Assembly: GCA_028712175.1 (NCBI GenBank)
Contig: JAQTQQ010000008.1
Span: 1-50,199 of the forward strand
Length of the DNA stretch: 50,199 nucleotides
Reading direction: 5' to 3'
Source of the DNA: Candidatus Omnitrophota bacterium
GTDB lineage: Bacteria; Omnitrophota; Gorgyraeia; Gygaellales; Profunditerraquicolaceae
The notes beneath the pieces were generated by a model, which saw only the letters and a program-made list of their open reading frames with translations, searched no databases and was not told the origin of the DNA. This document shows positions 26,341-35,660 of this stretch, piece after piece. Position numbers and translations under genes: made by a program. Within the stretch, counting starts at the first letter, position 1. The number at the start of each line of letters is the position of its first letter.

Positions 26341-27780
26341 ATGCCTATTTTTATATATAACTCCCTAACTAGAGAAAAAAAAGAGTTTATCCCTGTAAGT
26401 TACCCAAAAGTAAATATTTATACTTGTGGCGTGACGGTGTATGACGATAGCCATATTGGGCATGCGCGCAGCCTTTATATTTTTGATGTAATCAGAAGAT
26501 ATCTGAAATACAGGGGGTTCGACGTCAAATTTGTACGCAATATTACCGACGTTGATGATAAAATTATCAACCGCGCAAATGAGCTTAAGCTTAAGTGGCA
26601 GGAGCTGGTAAATAAATATATTGATAAATATTATGAAGATTTAGAGGCCCTTGGTATCGAAAAAGGCGATTTTGAGCCCCGGGCAACCGCTAATATTGCC
26701 GATATGGTTAAGTATATACAGGCATTAGTTGATAAGGATTATGCTTATGAGGCAGGAGGGGATATATATTTTAATGTAAGAAAATTCCCCGGTTATGGTA
26801 AGTTATCCGGACAAAGCATAGACCAGATGGAAACTGGAGTCAGGATAGGCCCTTCGGAACTAAAGCGCGACCCTCTAGATTTTGCATTATGGAAGAAATC
26901 AAAAGAGGGAGAACCATCATGGGACAGCCCTTGGGGGAAAGGCCGCCCCGGTTGGCATATCGAATGTTCCGTAATGTCACAGAAATTCTTAAAAGTAGAT
27001 ACGCTTGATATTCATGCCGGCGGGAGGGATTTGATATTTCCTCATCATGATAATGAAATTGCGCAAGCAGAGGCGATGACCGGTAAGCCATTCGCGAAAT
27101 ACTGGGTGCATCATGGATTGCTTACGATTAACGGCCAGAAAATGTCCAAGTCTTTAGGTAATTTTGTGACGGTAAAGGAATTTCTAAGTAAGTATTCTTC
27201 AGATGTGCTTAAATTCTTCTTTTTAGGCGTTCATTATACTCAGCCTATAGATTTTACGTGGGATAAGATACAGGAAAAACAAAAAGCGTTATACAGATTA
27301 ATAACTTTTTTGAAATATGTAGGGAAAAGGGAAGAGGGGGAAGGGTTTATTGTAAAAACTGATTTAAAAGAAAAAATTTCAGTTAATGAATTATATAGAG
27401 AAATCAAAGAAGCTGCTAAAAAGTTTGAAGAAGCTATGGATGATGATTTTAATACTCCTAATGCTTTAGCAATCGTATTTGAGGCAGTTAGAAATTGCGA
27501 TAAAGTTCTATATGATGTTAGTTATACAGAAGAGTATCTGCCTATTTTGAAAGAAGCGAAACAGGTTGTGGAGAAATTCGGACAGATATGCGGTTTATCT
27601 TTTAAGGAGAGCATGCTTTCTATTCCGGATGAAGATATACAAAGGATAATTGATATACGGGAAGGACTTAAAAAGCAAAGACTATTTAAAGAAGCTGATA
27701 GCTTAAGAAACGAGCTAGATGAAAAAGGCATTATTCTAGAAGATAGTAAAGATGGTACTACTTGGCGCAGGAAACTATAA
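26341..27780 (+). CDS. cysS: Cysteinyl-tRNA synthetase
   Basis: CysS charges tRNA-Cys. The 479-residue class I enzyme shows YTCGVTVYDDSHIGHARS with the HIGH motif near residue 39 and the first zinc cysteine before it. The other zinc ligands lie in ECSVM and HHDNEIAQ, and KMSKSLGNF near 267 is the second class motif. It is complete. AAGGTG lies just before the ATG. A 126-base gap with no ORF follows. Confidence 0.97.
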   Translation: MPIFIYNSLTREKKEFIPVSYPKVNIYTCGVTVYDDSHIGHARSLYIFDVIRRYLKYRGFDVKFVRNITDVDDKIINRANELKLKWQELVNKYIDKYYEDLEALGIEKGDFEPRATANIADMVKYIQALVDKDYAYEAGGDIYFNVRKFPGYGKLSGQSIDQMETGVRIGPSELKRDPLDFALWKKSKEGEPSWDSPWGKGRPGWHIECSVMSQKFLKVDTLDIHAGGRDLIFPHHDNEIAQAEAMTGKPFAKYWVHHGLLTINGQKMSKSLGNFVTVKEFLSKYSSDVLKFFFLGVHYTQPIDFTWDKIQEKQKALYRLITFLKYVGKREEGEGFIVKTDLKEKISVNELYREIKEAAKKFEEAMDDDFNTPNALAIVFEAVRNCDKVLYDVSYTEEYLPILKEAKQVVEKFGQICGLSFKESMLSIPDEDIQRIIDIREGLKKQRLFKEADSLRNELDEKGIILEDSKDGTTWRRKL

Positions 27781-27906
27781 CTGCATGTTTGGCGCTTTTT
27801 AGAAGTTATTTAATCCGTGGCCCGTAGGTATTAGGTTTTATTGTAGTGACTAGGAGCTATGAACTAACAGCTAAGATTTAAAAGCGTAAACAGGATTTTA
27901 TTAACT

Positions 27907-28521
27907 ATGCGCATTAAAGGTAAATTCATCACATTCGAAGGATCCGAGGGCTGCGGCAAGAGTACGCAGTCAAAGCTGCTTTTTGATTATTTGAAATCAA
28001 AAAGGCTGAAGGCGGCCTATTTGCGTGAGCCGGGAGGAGTCAAGGCCAGTGAATTGATCAGAGAAATCCTGCTTAATCCTAAGAATGAAATTTCTCCTGT
28101 TGCAGAAACTTTGCTTTATATGGCTGCCCGCGCGCAGGTTGTCCGTGAAATTATCAAACCTGCGCTGGATAAGGGAAAAATAGTTGTCTGCGACCGTTTT
28201 CTGGATTCCACTATTGCTTATCAGGGTTATGGCTTGGGAATAGATATAAAATCAATCAAGTTTATCGGAAATTTTGCAACGCAAGGCATTAAGCCGGACC
28301 TGACTATTTTTCTGGATTTGCCGGTAAAAAGCGGGCTGGTCCATCGGCACAACTGTAAAGACCGCATAGAGCAGCGTTCTGTCGGTTATCATGAAAAAGT
28401 TAGGCAAGGGTATCTTGCGTTGGCTGAGTCAGAGCCGCAAAGGATTAAAATAGTAAAGGTAGAGAAAGATAAGCATAAGACTCAAGAGCAAATCAGGGGG
28501 ATTGTTAATGGGCTTTTGTGA
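27907..28521 (+). CDS. tmk: Thymidylate kinase
   Basis: Tmk phosphorylates dTMP to dTDP. The 204 residues have the P-loop GSEGCGKST (about 11-19), REPGG near 41 and the DRFLDSTIAYQGYG segment near 98-111. The weak AGGA 11 bases before the ATG is the only ribosome binding site. The 27781-27906 gap upstream contains short AGCT-type inverted words (around 27853-27872) but no clear promoter. It overlaps holB. Confidence 0.94.
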   Translation: MRIKGKFITFEGSEGCGKSTQSKLLFDYLKSKRLKAAYLREPGGVKASELIREILLNPKNEISPVAETLLYMAARAQVVREIIKPALDKGKIVVCDRFLDSTIAYQGYGLGIDIKSIKFIGNFATQGIKPDLTIFLDLPVKSGLVHRHNCKDRIEQRSVGYHEKVRQGYLALAESEPQRIKIVKVEKDKHKTQEQIRGIVNGLL

Positions 28522-29422
28522 TGTTGTAGGCCATGAGAAGCCGATTAAGATAATTAACGCATATATTGAGAAATCAATTTTCTGCGGGGCATATATATTC
28601 AGCGGCCCGGAAGGAATCGGCAAGAAAATGACTGCTGTGGTTATTGCTCAGAAATTAAATTGCGCAGAAGCAGGTATTCAGCATCCTGATATACACATTA
28701 CCGAAAAAGGCCACTCTCAGATAAAAATTGAGGATATCCGGGATATTCAGCGGCAGGCAAATTTCCGGCCATATTCCGGAAGAATGAATATCTTTATTAT
28801 TGATGATGCGCATAAGCTTAATTTGGATGCGGCAAATTCTTTGCTAAAAGTATTGGAGGAGCCGCCCAAAGATGCGCTGATTATTTTAATAACGCATAAA
28901 CCGCAGAATATTATTAAGACAGTGCGCAGCCGGTGTAAGGAGATAAAGTTTGCTCCTTTAATCAGGAGCAGGTTAGAGGATATTTTGGTTAAAAATTATT
29001 CGCTTGATAGGGCCAGCGCGCATTTTTTAAGTTTTTACGCTGAAGGCAGGATCGGGTTAGCTTTAAAGTTAAAAGAATCACCGTTATCTAAGGAAAAGAA
29101 TAAAATATTTGATTCTTTCGTGCAATCTTTAAAGCCACTTGACCATAATATCATGGGGCAGAACAAAGAGCAGCTGCACGCTTCTTTAAATATTCTTGCC
29201 TCTTGGTTTAGGGATATTTATTTGCTCAAAGCGGGCATAGCTGAGCCAGAGTTAATACACCTAGACCGAAAGGATGATTTGTTAAAACAGTCCGCCAGGT
29301 TTTCATTTAAGCAGCTTGACGATGTTTTGGCTGCTATTTCCGAAAGCTTGCTGTATTTAGACAAAAATATTAACAGTAAATTACTTCTTCATAATTTAGG
29401 AGCGCAACTATGGAAGGCTTGA
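28508..29422 (+). CDS. holB: DNA polymerase III delta' subunit
   Basis: HolB is the clamp-loader delta' subunit. The 304-residue protein has a degenerate P-loop (SGPEGIGKKM) near residue 36, and MNIFIIDDAHKLNLDAANSLLKVLEEPP near 94-121 is the family's most conserved segment. I start it at ATG 28508, preceded by AGGGGG with 7 bases spacing and overlapping tmk by 14 bases, rather than at the TTG at 28502. Gene order tmk-holB-ricT matches Bacillus subtilis, where two small genes lie between tmk and holB. Confidence 0.9.
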   Translation: MGFCDVVGHEKPIKIINAYIEKSIFCGAYIFSGPEGIGKKMTAVVIAQKLNCAEAGIQHPDIHITEKGHSQIKIEDIRDIQRQANFRPYSGRMNIFIIDDAHKLNLDAANSLLKVLEEPPKDALIILITHKPQNIIKTVRSRCKEIKFAPLIRSRLEDILVKNYSLDRASAHFLSFYAEGRIGLALKLKESPLSKEKNKIFDSFVQSLKPLDHNIMGQNKEQLHASLNILASWFRDIYLLKAGIAEPELIHLDRKDDLLKQSARFSFKQLDDVLAAISESLLYLDKNINSKLLLHNLGAQLWKA

Positions 29423-30216
29423 TTTTAGTTCAGCTTAGGAATTCAGGAATAGCAGGGCTCTATCAAACGGGCAATCTAACTTTAAAAGCCGGAGATTGTG
29501 TGATTGTCGAGCATGACAGGGGGCTTGATTATGGGGTTGTTGTTTTGCCGGGCCATGCACGTTGTTGCGCAGAAGACGTGCCCAAAGAGGCGCCGAAGAA
29601 AATAATCCGCTTGGCTAAAGATAGTGACGTAAAGCAGATTGAAGATAATATTGCCCGCGCCAGAGATGCATTTTGCGCCTGCGAGAAAAAAATCTTAGAG
29701 CATAAATTGGATATGAAACTGGTTAAAGCGGAGTATTCCTTTGACCGCTCAAAGATCCTTTTCTATTTTACTTCTGACGGACGGGTAGATTTCCGTAACT
29801 TAGTCAAGGATTTGGCCAAGATATTTAAGGCGCGCATTGAATTAAGGCAGATCGGTGTAAGGGATGAAGCAAGGCTCTTCGGCGGGTATGGTTCATGCGG
29901 TAGAGAGCTTTGCTGCAAGAAATTCCTGAAAGATTTCGAACCGGTAACGATTAAGATGGCTAAAGAAGAAGGCCTGCCGTTAAATCCTCCGAAAATATCC
30001 GGTTTGTGCGGAAGGCTGATGTGCTGCCTTTCTTATGAATATGAAACCTACAAATTGCTTTCCAAGGGACTTCCGCATGAAGGTGAACATATAAGTACTC
30101 CAAGCGGAAAAGGCAAGGTTGTAAGCGTAAATGTTTTTAAGCGCGTAGTCGGTGTTGAGCTTGAAGACGGCGGATATCTTGAGGTAAGCTATAAAGAAAA
30201 AGACCATGGCAAATAA
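29410..30216 (+). CDS. ricT: PSP1-domain protein, RicT (YaaT)-like
   Basis: The 268 residues carry the PSP1 C-terminal domain and the diagnostic cysteine cluster: CGRELCC near 160-166 and GLCGRLMCC near 197-205. In Bacillus, RicT with RicA and RicF binds iron-sulfur clusters and assists mRNA maturation by RNase Y. Neither partner is seen here, so the role may be narrower. The start overlaps holB by 13 bases, and metG begins inside its end. Confidence 0.88.
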   Translation: MEGLILVQLRNSGIAGLYQTGNLTLKAGDCVIVEHDRGLDYGVVVLPGHARCCAEDVPKEAPKKIIRLAKDSDVKQIEDNIARARDAFCACEKKILEHKLDMKLVKAEYSFDRSKILFYFTSDGRVDFRNLVKDLAKIFKARIELRQIGVRDEARLFGGYGSCGRELCCKKFLKDFEPVTIKMAKEEGLPLNPPKISGLCGRLMCCLSYEYETYKLLSKGLPHEGEHISTPSGKGKVVSVNVFKRVVGVELEDGGYLEVSYKEKDHGK

Positions 30217-31741
30217 ATTTTATATCACTACTCCCATCTATTACGTGAATGCTTCTCCGCACATCGGGCATTCGTATACCAATATCGCAGCAGATGCCTT
30301 GGCCCGCTACCACCGCAGGATTTTGGGGGGCAGCAATGTCTGGTTTCTTACCGGAACAGATGAGCACGGGCAAAAAATAAAAAAGGCGTCCGATGATGCC
30401 GGGCTTACTGAAATTGAGTTTGTAGATAATGTTGTAACGCAATTCCAAGATCTGTGGAAAAAACTTGAAATATCCAACGATGATTTTATCCGCACAACGC
30501 AATCCCGGCATATTAAGACCGTACAGAGGGCGCTTGAGATAGTCTATGGAAAAGGGGATATTTACGAGGATAAGTATGAAGGTTGGTATTGTACTCCTTG
30601 TGAAACATTCTGGCCCCGGACACAGATTAGCGATAACATGTGCCCGGATTGCAGGCGCAGCTTAGAGAAAATCAGCGAGACAAACTATTTCTTTAAGCTT
30701 TCAAAATACCAGGATTGGCTTATTCAATATATCAAGGATACCGATAACAACCCGGAGCGTATTTATTACATACAGCCGGCATCAAGAAGAAATGAAGTTT
30801 TGGGGTTTTTAGAAAATAACAAACTGGAAGATCTTTGTATATCCAGGCCAAAAGAACGGCTTAGTTGGGGGATAGAGCTGCCCTTTAGCGCAAAACATGT
30901 TACTTATGTCTGGTTTGATGCTTTAGTTAATTATATAAGTGCTGTAGGTGAGTTTGACAAGCAGGATATCTATCGCTCTGTTTGGTGGGACAAGGATACA
31001 AAAGTGGTGCATTTATTAGGCAAGGATATTTTAAGGCACCATGCGGTTTACTGGCCGATTATGCTTCATGCTTTAGGGATAAGGCAGCCGGATACGATAT
31101 TTGCGCACGGATGGTGGATGATTAATGAAGATAAAATGTCTAAGTCGCGCGGTAATGCGGTGAATCCGGCCGAGATGGTTGATAAATTCGGTATAGATGT
31201 TTACAGGTATTTTCTCCTGCGTGATGTTCCGTTCGGCCTAGACGGCAATTTCTCGGAGGAAAGCATAGTTAAAAGATTTAACGGTGACCTGGCTAATGAC
31301 CTGGGCAACTTAATATATCGCACCCTGACCATGGTTGAGAAATATTACTCGGCTAAGATCCCGGACCTGGATATTTATAAAACTAAATTTGATGTTAGCG
31401 GGGAAAATATAAAAAATAAACTGCAGAATTTAAATAAAGAGGTCCAGGCTTCCTTGAATTGGAATGATGATTTTAGCTTAGCGCTTGAGAAAATCTGGGA
31501 AGTTATAGCTTTAACGAACAAGTATGTAGAAGAAACTAAGCCCTGGAATCTGGCAAAAGAGTCTAAAGACGAACAACTGCAGGCTTTTATCCGTTTGTTG
31601 GTTGATGCGATTAGGATAGCCGGAGCCGAGCTTGCTCCGTTTATGCCTAAGACCGCAGAGGCTGTTTTATTGCAGTTAGGCGGCCTAGAGGCTAAAAAAG
31701 GCGGCCCGTTATTCCCCCGAATTGAAACCGAAAAGAAGTAA
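30206..31741 (+). CDS. metG: Methionyl-tRNA synthetase
   Basis: MetG charges initiator and elongator tRNA-Met. The 511-residue class I enzyme has the signature TTPIYYVNASPHIGHSYT near residue 7. The zinc knuckle has four cysteines (CTPC near 129-132 and CPDC near 146-149), and DKMSKSRGN lies near 311. It lacks the C-terminal tRNA-binding dimerisation domain present in some homologues. It begins inside ricT by an 11-base overlap and is followed by tatD after 8 bases. Confidence 0.96.
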   Translation: MANKFYITTPIYYVNASPHIGHSYTNIAADALARYHRRILGGSNVWFLTGTDEHGQKIKKASDDAGLTEIEFVDNVVTQFQDLWKKLEISNDDFIRTTQSRHIKTVQRALEIVYGKGDIYEDKYEGWYCTPCETFWPRTQISDNMCPDCRRSLEKISETNYFFKLSKYQDWLIQYIKDTDNNPERIYYIQPASRRNEVLGFLENNKLEDLCISRPKERLSWGIELPFSAKHVTYVWFDALVNYISAVGEFDKQDIYRSVWWDKDTKVVHLLGKDILRHHAVYWPIMLHALGIRQPDTIFAHGWWMINEDKMSKSRGNAVNPAEMVDKFGIDVYRYFLLRDVPFGLDGNFSEESIVKRFNGDLANDLGNLIYRTLTMVEKYYSAKIPDLDIYKTKFDVSGENIKNKLQNLNKEVQASLNWNDDFSLALEKIWEVIALTNKYVEETKPWNLAKESKDEQLQAFIRLLVDAIRIAGAELAPFMPKTAEAVLLQLGGLEAKKGGPLFPRIETEKK

Positions 31742-31749
31742 TTCTTTTT

Positions 31750-32511
31750 ATGCTGATTGATACCCACTGCCATCTCGACTTTTCCGTATTTGATACTGAC
31801 CGTTCCTTAGTTATTCAGCGCGCCAAAAGCGCAGGGGTTTTTTATTTTATTAATATCGGCGCTACCCTTGAATCCAGCGCTGCTTCCTGTGGTTTAGCGG
31901 ATACATACCCGGAAGTTTATGCCAGCGTAGGAGTCCATCCTCATGACGCCAATGATTTTGACAGCAAGGCAGAGAGTCAATTAAGAGAATTGGCTAAAAA
32001 GAATAAAGTTATCGCTATAGGAGAAACAGGGCTTGATTATTACCGGACCCTATCCAACCCGGATAATCAGATGCAGGCTTTTGCAAAACAAATTCAGCTG
32101 GCGAAAGAACTTGATCTTCCGCTTGTGGTTCATAGCCGTCAGGCAGAAAACGAAGTTGTGCGAATCTTAAAAACTTTTATGCCGGTTCGCGCGGTGATAC
32201 ACTGTTTTTCAGGGGATGAAAACTTTTTAAAAGAGTGCCTGGAATGCGGTTTTTATATCTCTTATACCTGTAATCTTACTTATAAAAAGGCGCAGAATTT
32301 AAGGCAGATGCTTCAATTGACTCCGTTAGACAGGCTTATGCTTGAAACCGATGCGCCTTATCTGTCCCCGGAAGGCTTCCGCGGCAAGCGTAATGAACCG
32401 CTGCAAATAAAATTACTGGCGGAAGAGGCGAGCAAAATTAAGGATATTAGTTTTGCCGAATTAGCCGATAAAACAACACAAAACGCAAAATTATTCTTTG
32501 GATTACAATGA
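31750..32511 (+). CDS. tatD: TatD family metal-dependent DNase
   Basis: The 253-residue amidohydrolase-fold nuclease has the metal-binding DTHCHLDF near residue 4, GETGLDYYR near 93, HSR near 129, HCF near 153 and ETDAPYLSP near 201. TatD enzymes are 3'-5' exonucleases or DNases in repair and turnover. It follows metG as yabD follows metS in Bacillus. The ATGA overlap couples it to the DUF362 gene. Confidence 0.92.
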   Translation: MLIDTHCHLDFSVFDTDRSLVIQRAKSAGVFYFINIGATLESSAASCGLADTYPEVYASVGVHPHDANDFDSKAESQLRELAKKNKVIAIGETGLDYYRTLSNPDNQMQAFAKQIQLAKELDLPLVVHSRQAENEVVRILKTFMPVRAVIHCFSGDENFLKECLECGFYISYTCNLTYKKAQNLRQMLQLTPLDRLMLETDAPYLSPEGFRGKRNEPLQIKLLAEEASKIKDISFAELADKTTQNAKLFFGLQ

Positions 32512-33629
32512 TTGCTCAAGTTGCCGTATCTAAATGTAATAGTTACGAGGTAAAAGAGGTTGAACAAGCGCTGAGAGATTCGCTTAGCCTTTTAGGCGGC
32601 ATAACTTGTTTTGTTAAGCCGCACAGCCGCGTTTTAGTCAAACCCAATCTTTTGATGTCTAAGCCTCCGGAAGATGGCATTACTACCCATCCGGAAGTAG
32701 TCAGGGCGGTTATTCATATATTGAAAGATATAAATTGCAAAATCACAGTTGGCGACGGGCCCAGCGTATGGGGTAATTATATAGAAAACCTGGATGAGGT
32801 TTATAATGTTACCGGCATAAGGAAAGTTTGCCTTGCGGAGGCAGTTCCGTTAATTAGTTTTGATAAACGCAGGATGCGCGCTAAATTTCCGCTTACCTGC
32901 GCCCTTGATCAATGCGATTATTTAGTGAACCTGCCTAAGTTTAAAACACATGAGCTCACCCTGATTACCGGTGCGATTAAAAACCTCTTTGGTTTGGTTT
33001 CAGGCACATATAAAACAGAATTGCACAAGAATTACTTTAAGCCTTCTGAATTTGCCAAGATTTTGGTCGATATTTACCAAGAGGCCAAACCCGCGTTAAC
33101 GATTATTGACGGCATACTGGCTATGGAGGGGGACGGCCCTGCCACTAGCGGTAAGATCCGCCAACTCGGACTTTTATTGACCGGCTCTGATTGTGTCGCT
33201 CTGGATACAGTGATGGCCAAGATAATGGGGATTGCCAATCAAGAGGTTCTTTCGACAAAAGAGGCAGCCCTGCGCGGCTTAGGGGAAGGTAAGTTAGATA
33301 AAATTAAAATATTCGGTGAGGATATTGAAAAATTAAATATCCGGCCGTTTATCCTGCCAAAGAGTTTGGCAAGAATAAGTAAGCTGCCGAAACCGGTGCA
33401 GGATCTGGCTAAAATCTTAATTAAGTATTATCCGTATTCACTGCGTTCTAAGTGCAGCCGTTGCGGGCATTGTGTTGGAGTTTGTCCGAGTAAATGTATT
33501 ACACTTTTGAGAAATGGGATACAGTTCGATTATAATAAATGTATCGCCTGCTTCTGTTGTCAGGAGGCCTGTCCTGAAGCGGCAATTAGTGTGAAAAAAA
33601 GTATTTTGGCTAAGTTAATAGGGCTGTAA
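32508..33629 (+). CDS. DUF362 iron-sulfur protein
   Basis: The 373-residue protein has an N-terminal DUF362 domain (about 1-290, VLVKPNLL near 46 and GDGPS near 84). The C-terminal 2x[4Fe-4S] ferredoxin domain has CSRCGHCVGVCPSKC near 314-328 and CIACFCCQEACP near 342-353. It is probably a cytoplasmic redox protein of unknown substrate. The second cluster motif has an extra cysteine (CIACFCCQEAC). Overlap with tatD suggests cotranscription. A large hairpin lies after the stop. Confidence 0.85.
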   Translation: MIAQVAVSKCNSYEVKEVEQALRDSLSLLGGITCFVKPHSRVLVKPNLLMSKPPEDGITTHPEVVRAVIHILKDINCKITVGDGPSVWGNYIENLDEVYNVTGIRKVCLAEAVPLISFDKRRMRAKFPLTCALDQCDYLVNLPKFKTHELTLITGAIKNLFGLVSGTYKTELHKNYFKPSEFAKILVDIYQEAKPALTIIDGILAMEGDGPATSGKIRQLGLLLTGSDCVALDTVMAKIMGIANQEVLSTKEAALRGLGEGKLDKIKIFGEDIEKLNIRPFILPKSLARISKLPKPVQDLAKILIKYYPYSLRSKCSRCGHCVGVCPSKCITLLRNGIQFDYNKCIACFCCQEACPEAAISVKKSILAKLIGL

Positions 33630-33636
33630 ATTATAT

Positions 33637-33704
33637 TAGCGGGCCCTGGTTTAGGGTATTTTCTAGCGCTGACGCACTTCGAAAACACCCCAAGCCACCC
33701 GCTA
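33637..33704 (+). other. Long intergenic hairpin before mtnA
   Basis: TAGCGGG (33637-33643) pairs with CCCGCTA (33698-33704). Inside, a 17-base arm (33647-33663) pairs with 33681-33697 at 14 of 17 positions, with a 17-base loop. No T-run follows, so it is not a standard terminator. It sits in the only gap between DUF362 and mtnA. It could be an mRNA stabiliser, a processing site or a small palindromic element. Confidence 0.65.
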
Positions 33705-33717
33705 ACAAAAACTAGAA

Positions 33718-34773
33718 ATGCATATACGCACAATTGACTGGAAGAATAATAAGGTTAGATTAATTGATCAGACTAAATTGCCGCAAAGGTTAGCCTATAT
33801 TAACATTAATAAGGCGGGGGATTTATGCCGGGCAATTAAGATGATGCAGGTGCGCGGCGCGCCGGTATTAGGGGCCGCTGCGGCATTTGGTGTTTATCTG
33901 GGGGTTAAAGATTATCACGGAAACTCTTGGAGGGGTTTTGAGCGCAAGCTAAAGCTGGCGGGAAAATATATTGCCGCGTCGCGTCCGACAGCGAGAAATC
34001 TTTTTTGGGGCATAGAAAGAGTTTGCCATGCCGCCAAAATAAACAAAGACAGGCCTGTTTTTATGATCAAACGAGCTATTTTAGATGAGGCTAAAATGAT
34101 TATAGAAGAGGATAAGGCTTCCTGCCGCCTGCTTGGTTTTTATGGCGCCGGCCTGTTAAAGAATAAGGCAAAAGTTTTAACAATCTGTAATGCGGGGTGT
34201 TTAGCGACCATTGATTATGGCACTGCTTTGGGGGTTATTTATGCCGCTAAAGATCAGGGTAAAAAAATAAAGGTTTTTTCTTCTGAAACCAGGCCGCTCT
34301 TGCAAGGGTCACGCCTGAGCGTATGGGAGCTTTGCAAAAAAGGGGTCGAGGTAGTGATGATCGCCGATAATACCGCCTCCAAGCTTATGTGTGACGGGGA
34401 AATTGATCTAGTAATCACCGGGGCAGACCGGATTGCCTTAAACGGAGACTGTGCGAATAAGATTGGGACATTAAACTTGGCGATTCTGGCTAAATACCAT
34501 AATATCCCCTTTTATATCGCAGCGCCTAAAAGCACATTTGATTTAAGCATAAAAAGCGGCAGAGAAATTAAGATTGAAATGCGCCGGGTGGGCGAAGTAA
34601 CCAGTATACTGTCGCAGATAAATACCGCGCCGGCCGGCTCTAAGGCGCTTAACCCTGCTTTTGACGTTACGCCGCATCAGTTAATCCGCGGGATTATAAC
34701 GGATAGAGGGATTATTAAGCCGCCATTTTTGAAGAATATCAGGGATACACTATTGAGGAAAGAATGCGTTTGA
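33718..34773 (+). CDS. mtnA: S-methyl-5-thioribose-1-phosphate isomerase
   Basis: MtnA converts methylthioribose-1-phosphate to methylthioribulose-1-phosphate in methionine salvage. The 351 residues carry RGAPVLGAAAAFGVYLG near 42-58 and NAGCLATIDYGTALGV near 158-173, where the cysteine is catalytic. ETRPLLQGSRLSVWEL near 190-205 and the ITGADRIALNGDCANKIGT region near 238-256, with the catalytic aspartate, complete the site. It is complete and typical. eIF2B-like and ribose-1,5-bisphosphate isomerases share the fold, but these motifs favour MtnA. It overlaps thiL by 10 bases. Confidence 0.92.
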   Translation: MHIRTIDWKNNKVRLIDQTKLPQRLAYININKAGDLCRAIKMMQVRGAPVLGAAAAFGVYLGVKDYHGNSWRGFERKLKLAGKYIAASRPTARNLFWGIERVCHAAKINKDRPVFMIKRAILDEAKMIIEEDKASCRLLGFYGAGLLKNKAKVLTICNAGCLATIDYGTALGVIYAAKDQGKKIKVFSSETRPLLQGSRLSVWELCKKGVEVVMIADNTASKLMCDGEIDLVITGADRIALNGDCANKIGTLNLAILAKYHNIPFYIAAPKSTFDLSIKSGREIKIEMRRVGEVTSILSQINTAPAGSKALNPAFDVTPHQLIRGIITDRGIIKPPFLKNIRDTLLRKECV

Positions 34774-35660
34774 AGGATATTGGTGAATTTGGGCTGATTA
34801 AAAGATTTCAAAGAATGATTAAAACCGATCCCTCTGTTATTAAAGGAAGCGGAGATGATTGCGCGGTTTTAAAGTGGGACGATTATAATTACCAGTTATT
34901 TACCTGTGATATGATAGTTGAGGGCGTGGATTTTAGGAAAACCGACAATCTTAAGTTTGTGGGAAGAAAAGCCATAGGCGTATCAATTAGCGATATTGCC
35001 GCCTGCGCAGGCATTCCTACGCATGCAGTAGTATCATTAGGGTTACCGAAAAGCATGCGCATTGATCAAGCCGACCTTTTGGCAGAGGGGCTGTTTGGAT
35101 TGGCCAAAGAATTTAAGATTAATATCGTCGGCGGCGATATTAGCGTTTCGGATAAACTGATTATTGATGTAAGCATGCTTGGACGGGTTGAAAAGAATAA
35201 GCTGTGCCTTCGCTGCGGAGCCAAAGCAGGCGATCTCATTATGGTGACCGGGGATTTCGGCGGTTCAATCAAGGGTAAGCATTTGAAATTTATCCCCCGG
35301 GTTAAAGAAGCGCGTTTTTTAGTGGATAATTTCAAGATTAATTCCATGATCGATGTTTCCGACGGGCTTGTTCAGGATTTAGGGCATATACTAAAACAGA
35401 GCCATAGAGGGGCAGTCTTATATGAAAGCCTTATACCGCAAAGCCGGCAGGCAAAAGGTATTGAAGATGCCTTTTGTTCAGGCGAAGAATTTGAGTTACT
35501 TTTTACCGCATCAAGAGACCAGGCTAATAAAATCATTAAAAACGCAAAATACAGCTATAAGGTTATCGGCGAAATTATGCCGGAATCTTTTGGTTTAAGA
35601 ATAATCGATTATAAGAATAAATATGTTAAGCTTAAAACTAGGGGCTACAGGCATTTTTAA
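34764..35660 (+). CDS. thiL: Thiamine-monophosphate kinase
   Basis: ThiL phosphorylates thiamine monophosphate to the active cofactor. The 298-residue protein has GSGDDCAVL near 28-36, TCDMIVEGVDF near 48-58, SDIAACAGIPTHAVVSLGLP near 76-95 and ISGE/VSDGLVQDLGHI-type metal loops in the C-terminal half. The length is somewhat short but normal. The stop overlaps the tsaE start (TAATG). Confidence 0.92.
   Translation: MRLKDIGEFGLIKRFQRMIKTDPSVIKGSGDDCAVLKWDDYNYQLFTCDMIVEGVDFRKTDNLKFVGRKAIGVSISDIAACAGIPTHAVVSLGLPKSMRIDQADLLAEGLFGLAKEFKINIVGGDISVSDKLIIDVSMLGRVEKNKLCLRCGAKAGDLIMVTGDFGGSIKGKHLKFIPRVKEARFLVDNFKINSMIDVSDGLVQDLGHILKQSHRGAVLYESLIPQSRQAKGIEDAFCSGEEFELLFTASRDQANKIIKNAKYSYKVIGEIMPESFGLRIIDYKNKYVKLKTRGYRHF

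Noticed and set aside
33637-33704. Hairpin as a Rho-independent terminator
   Set aside because: No T-run follows the stem on either strand.
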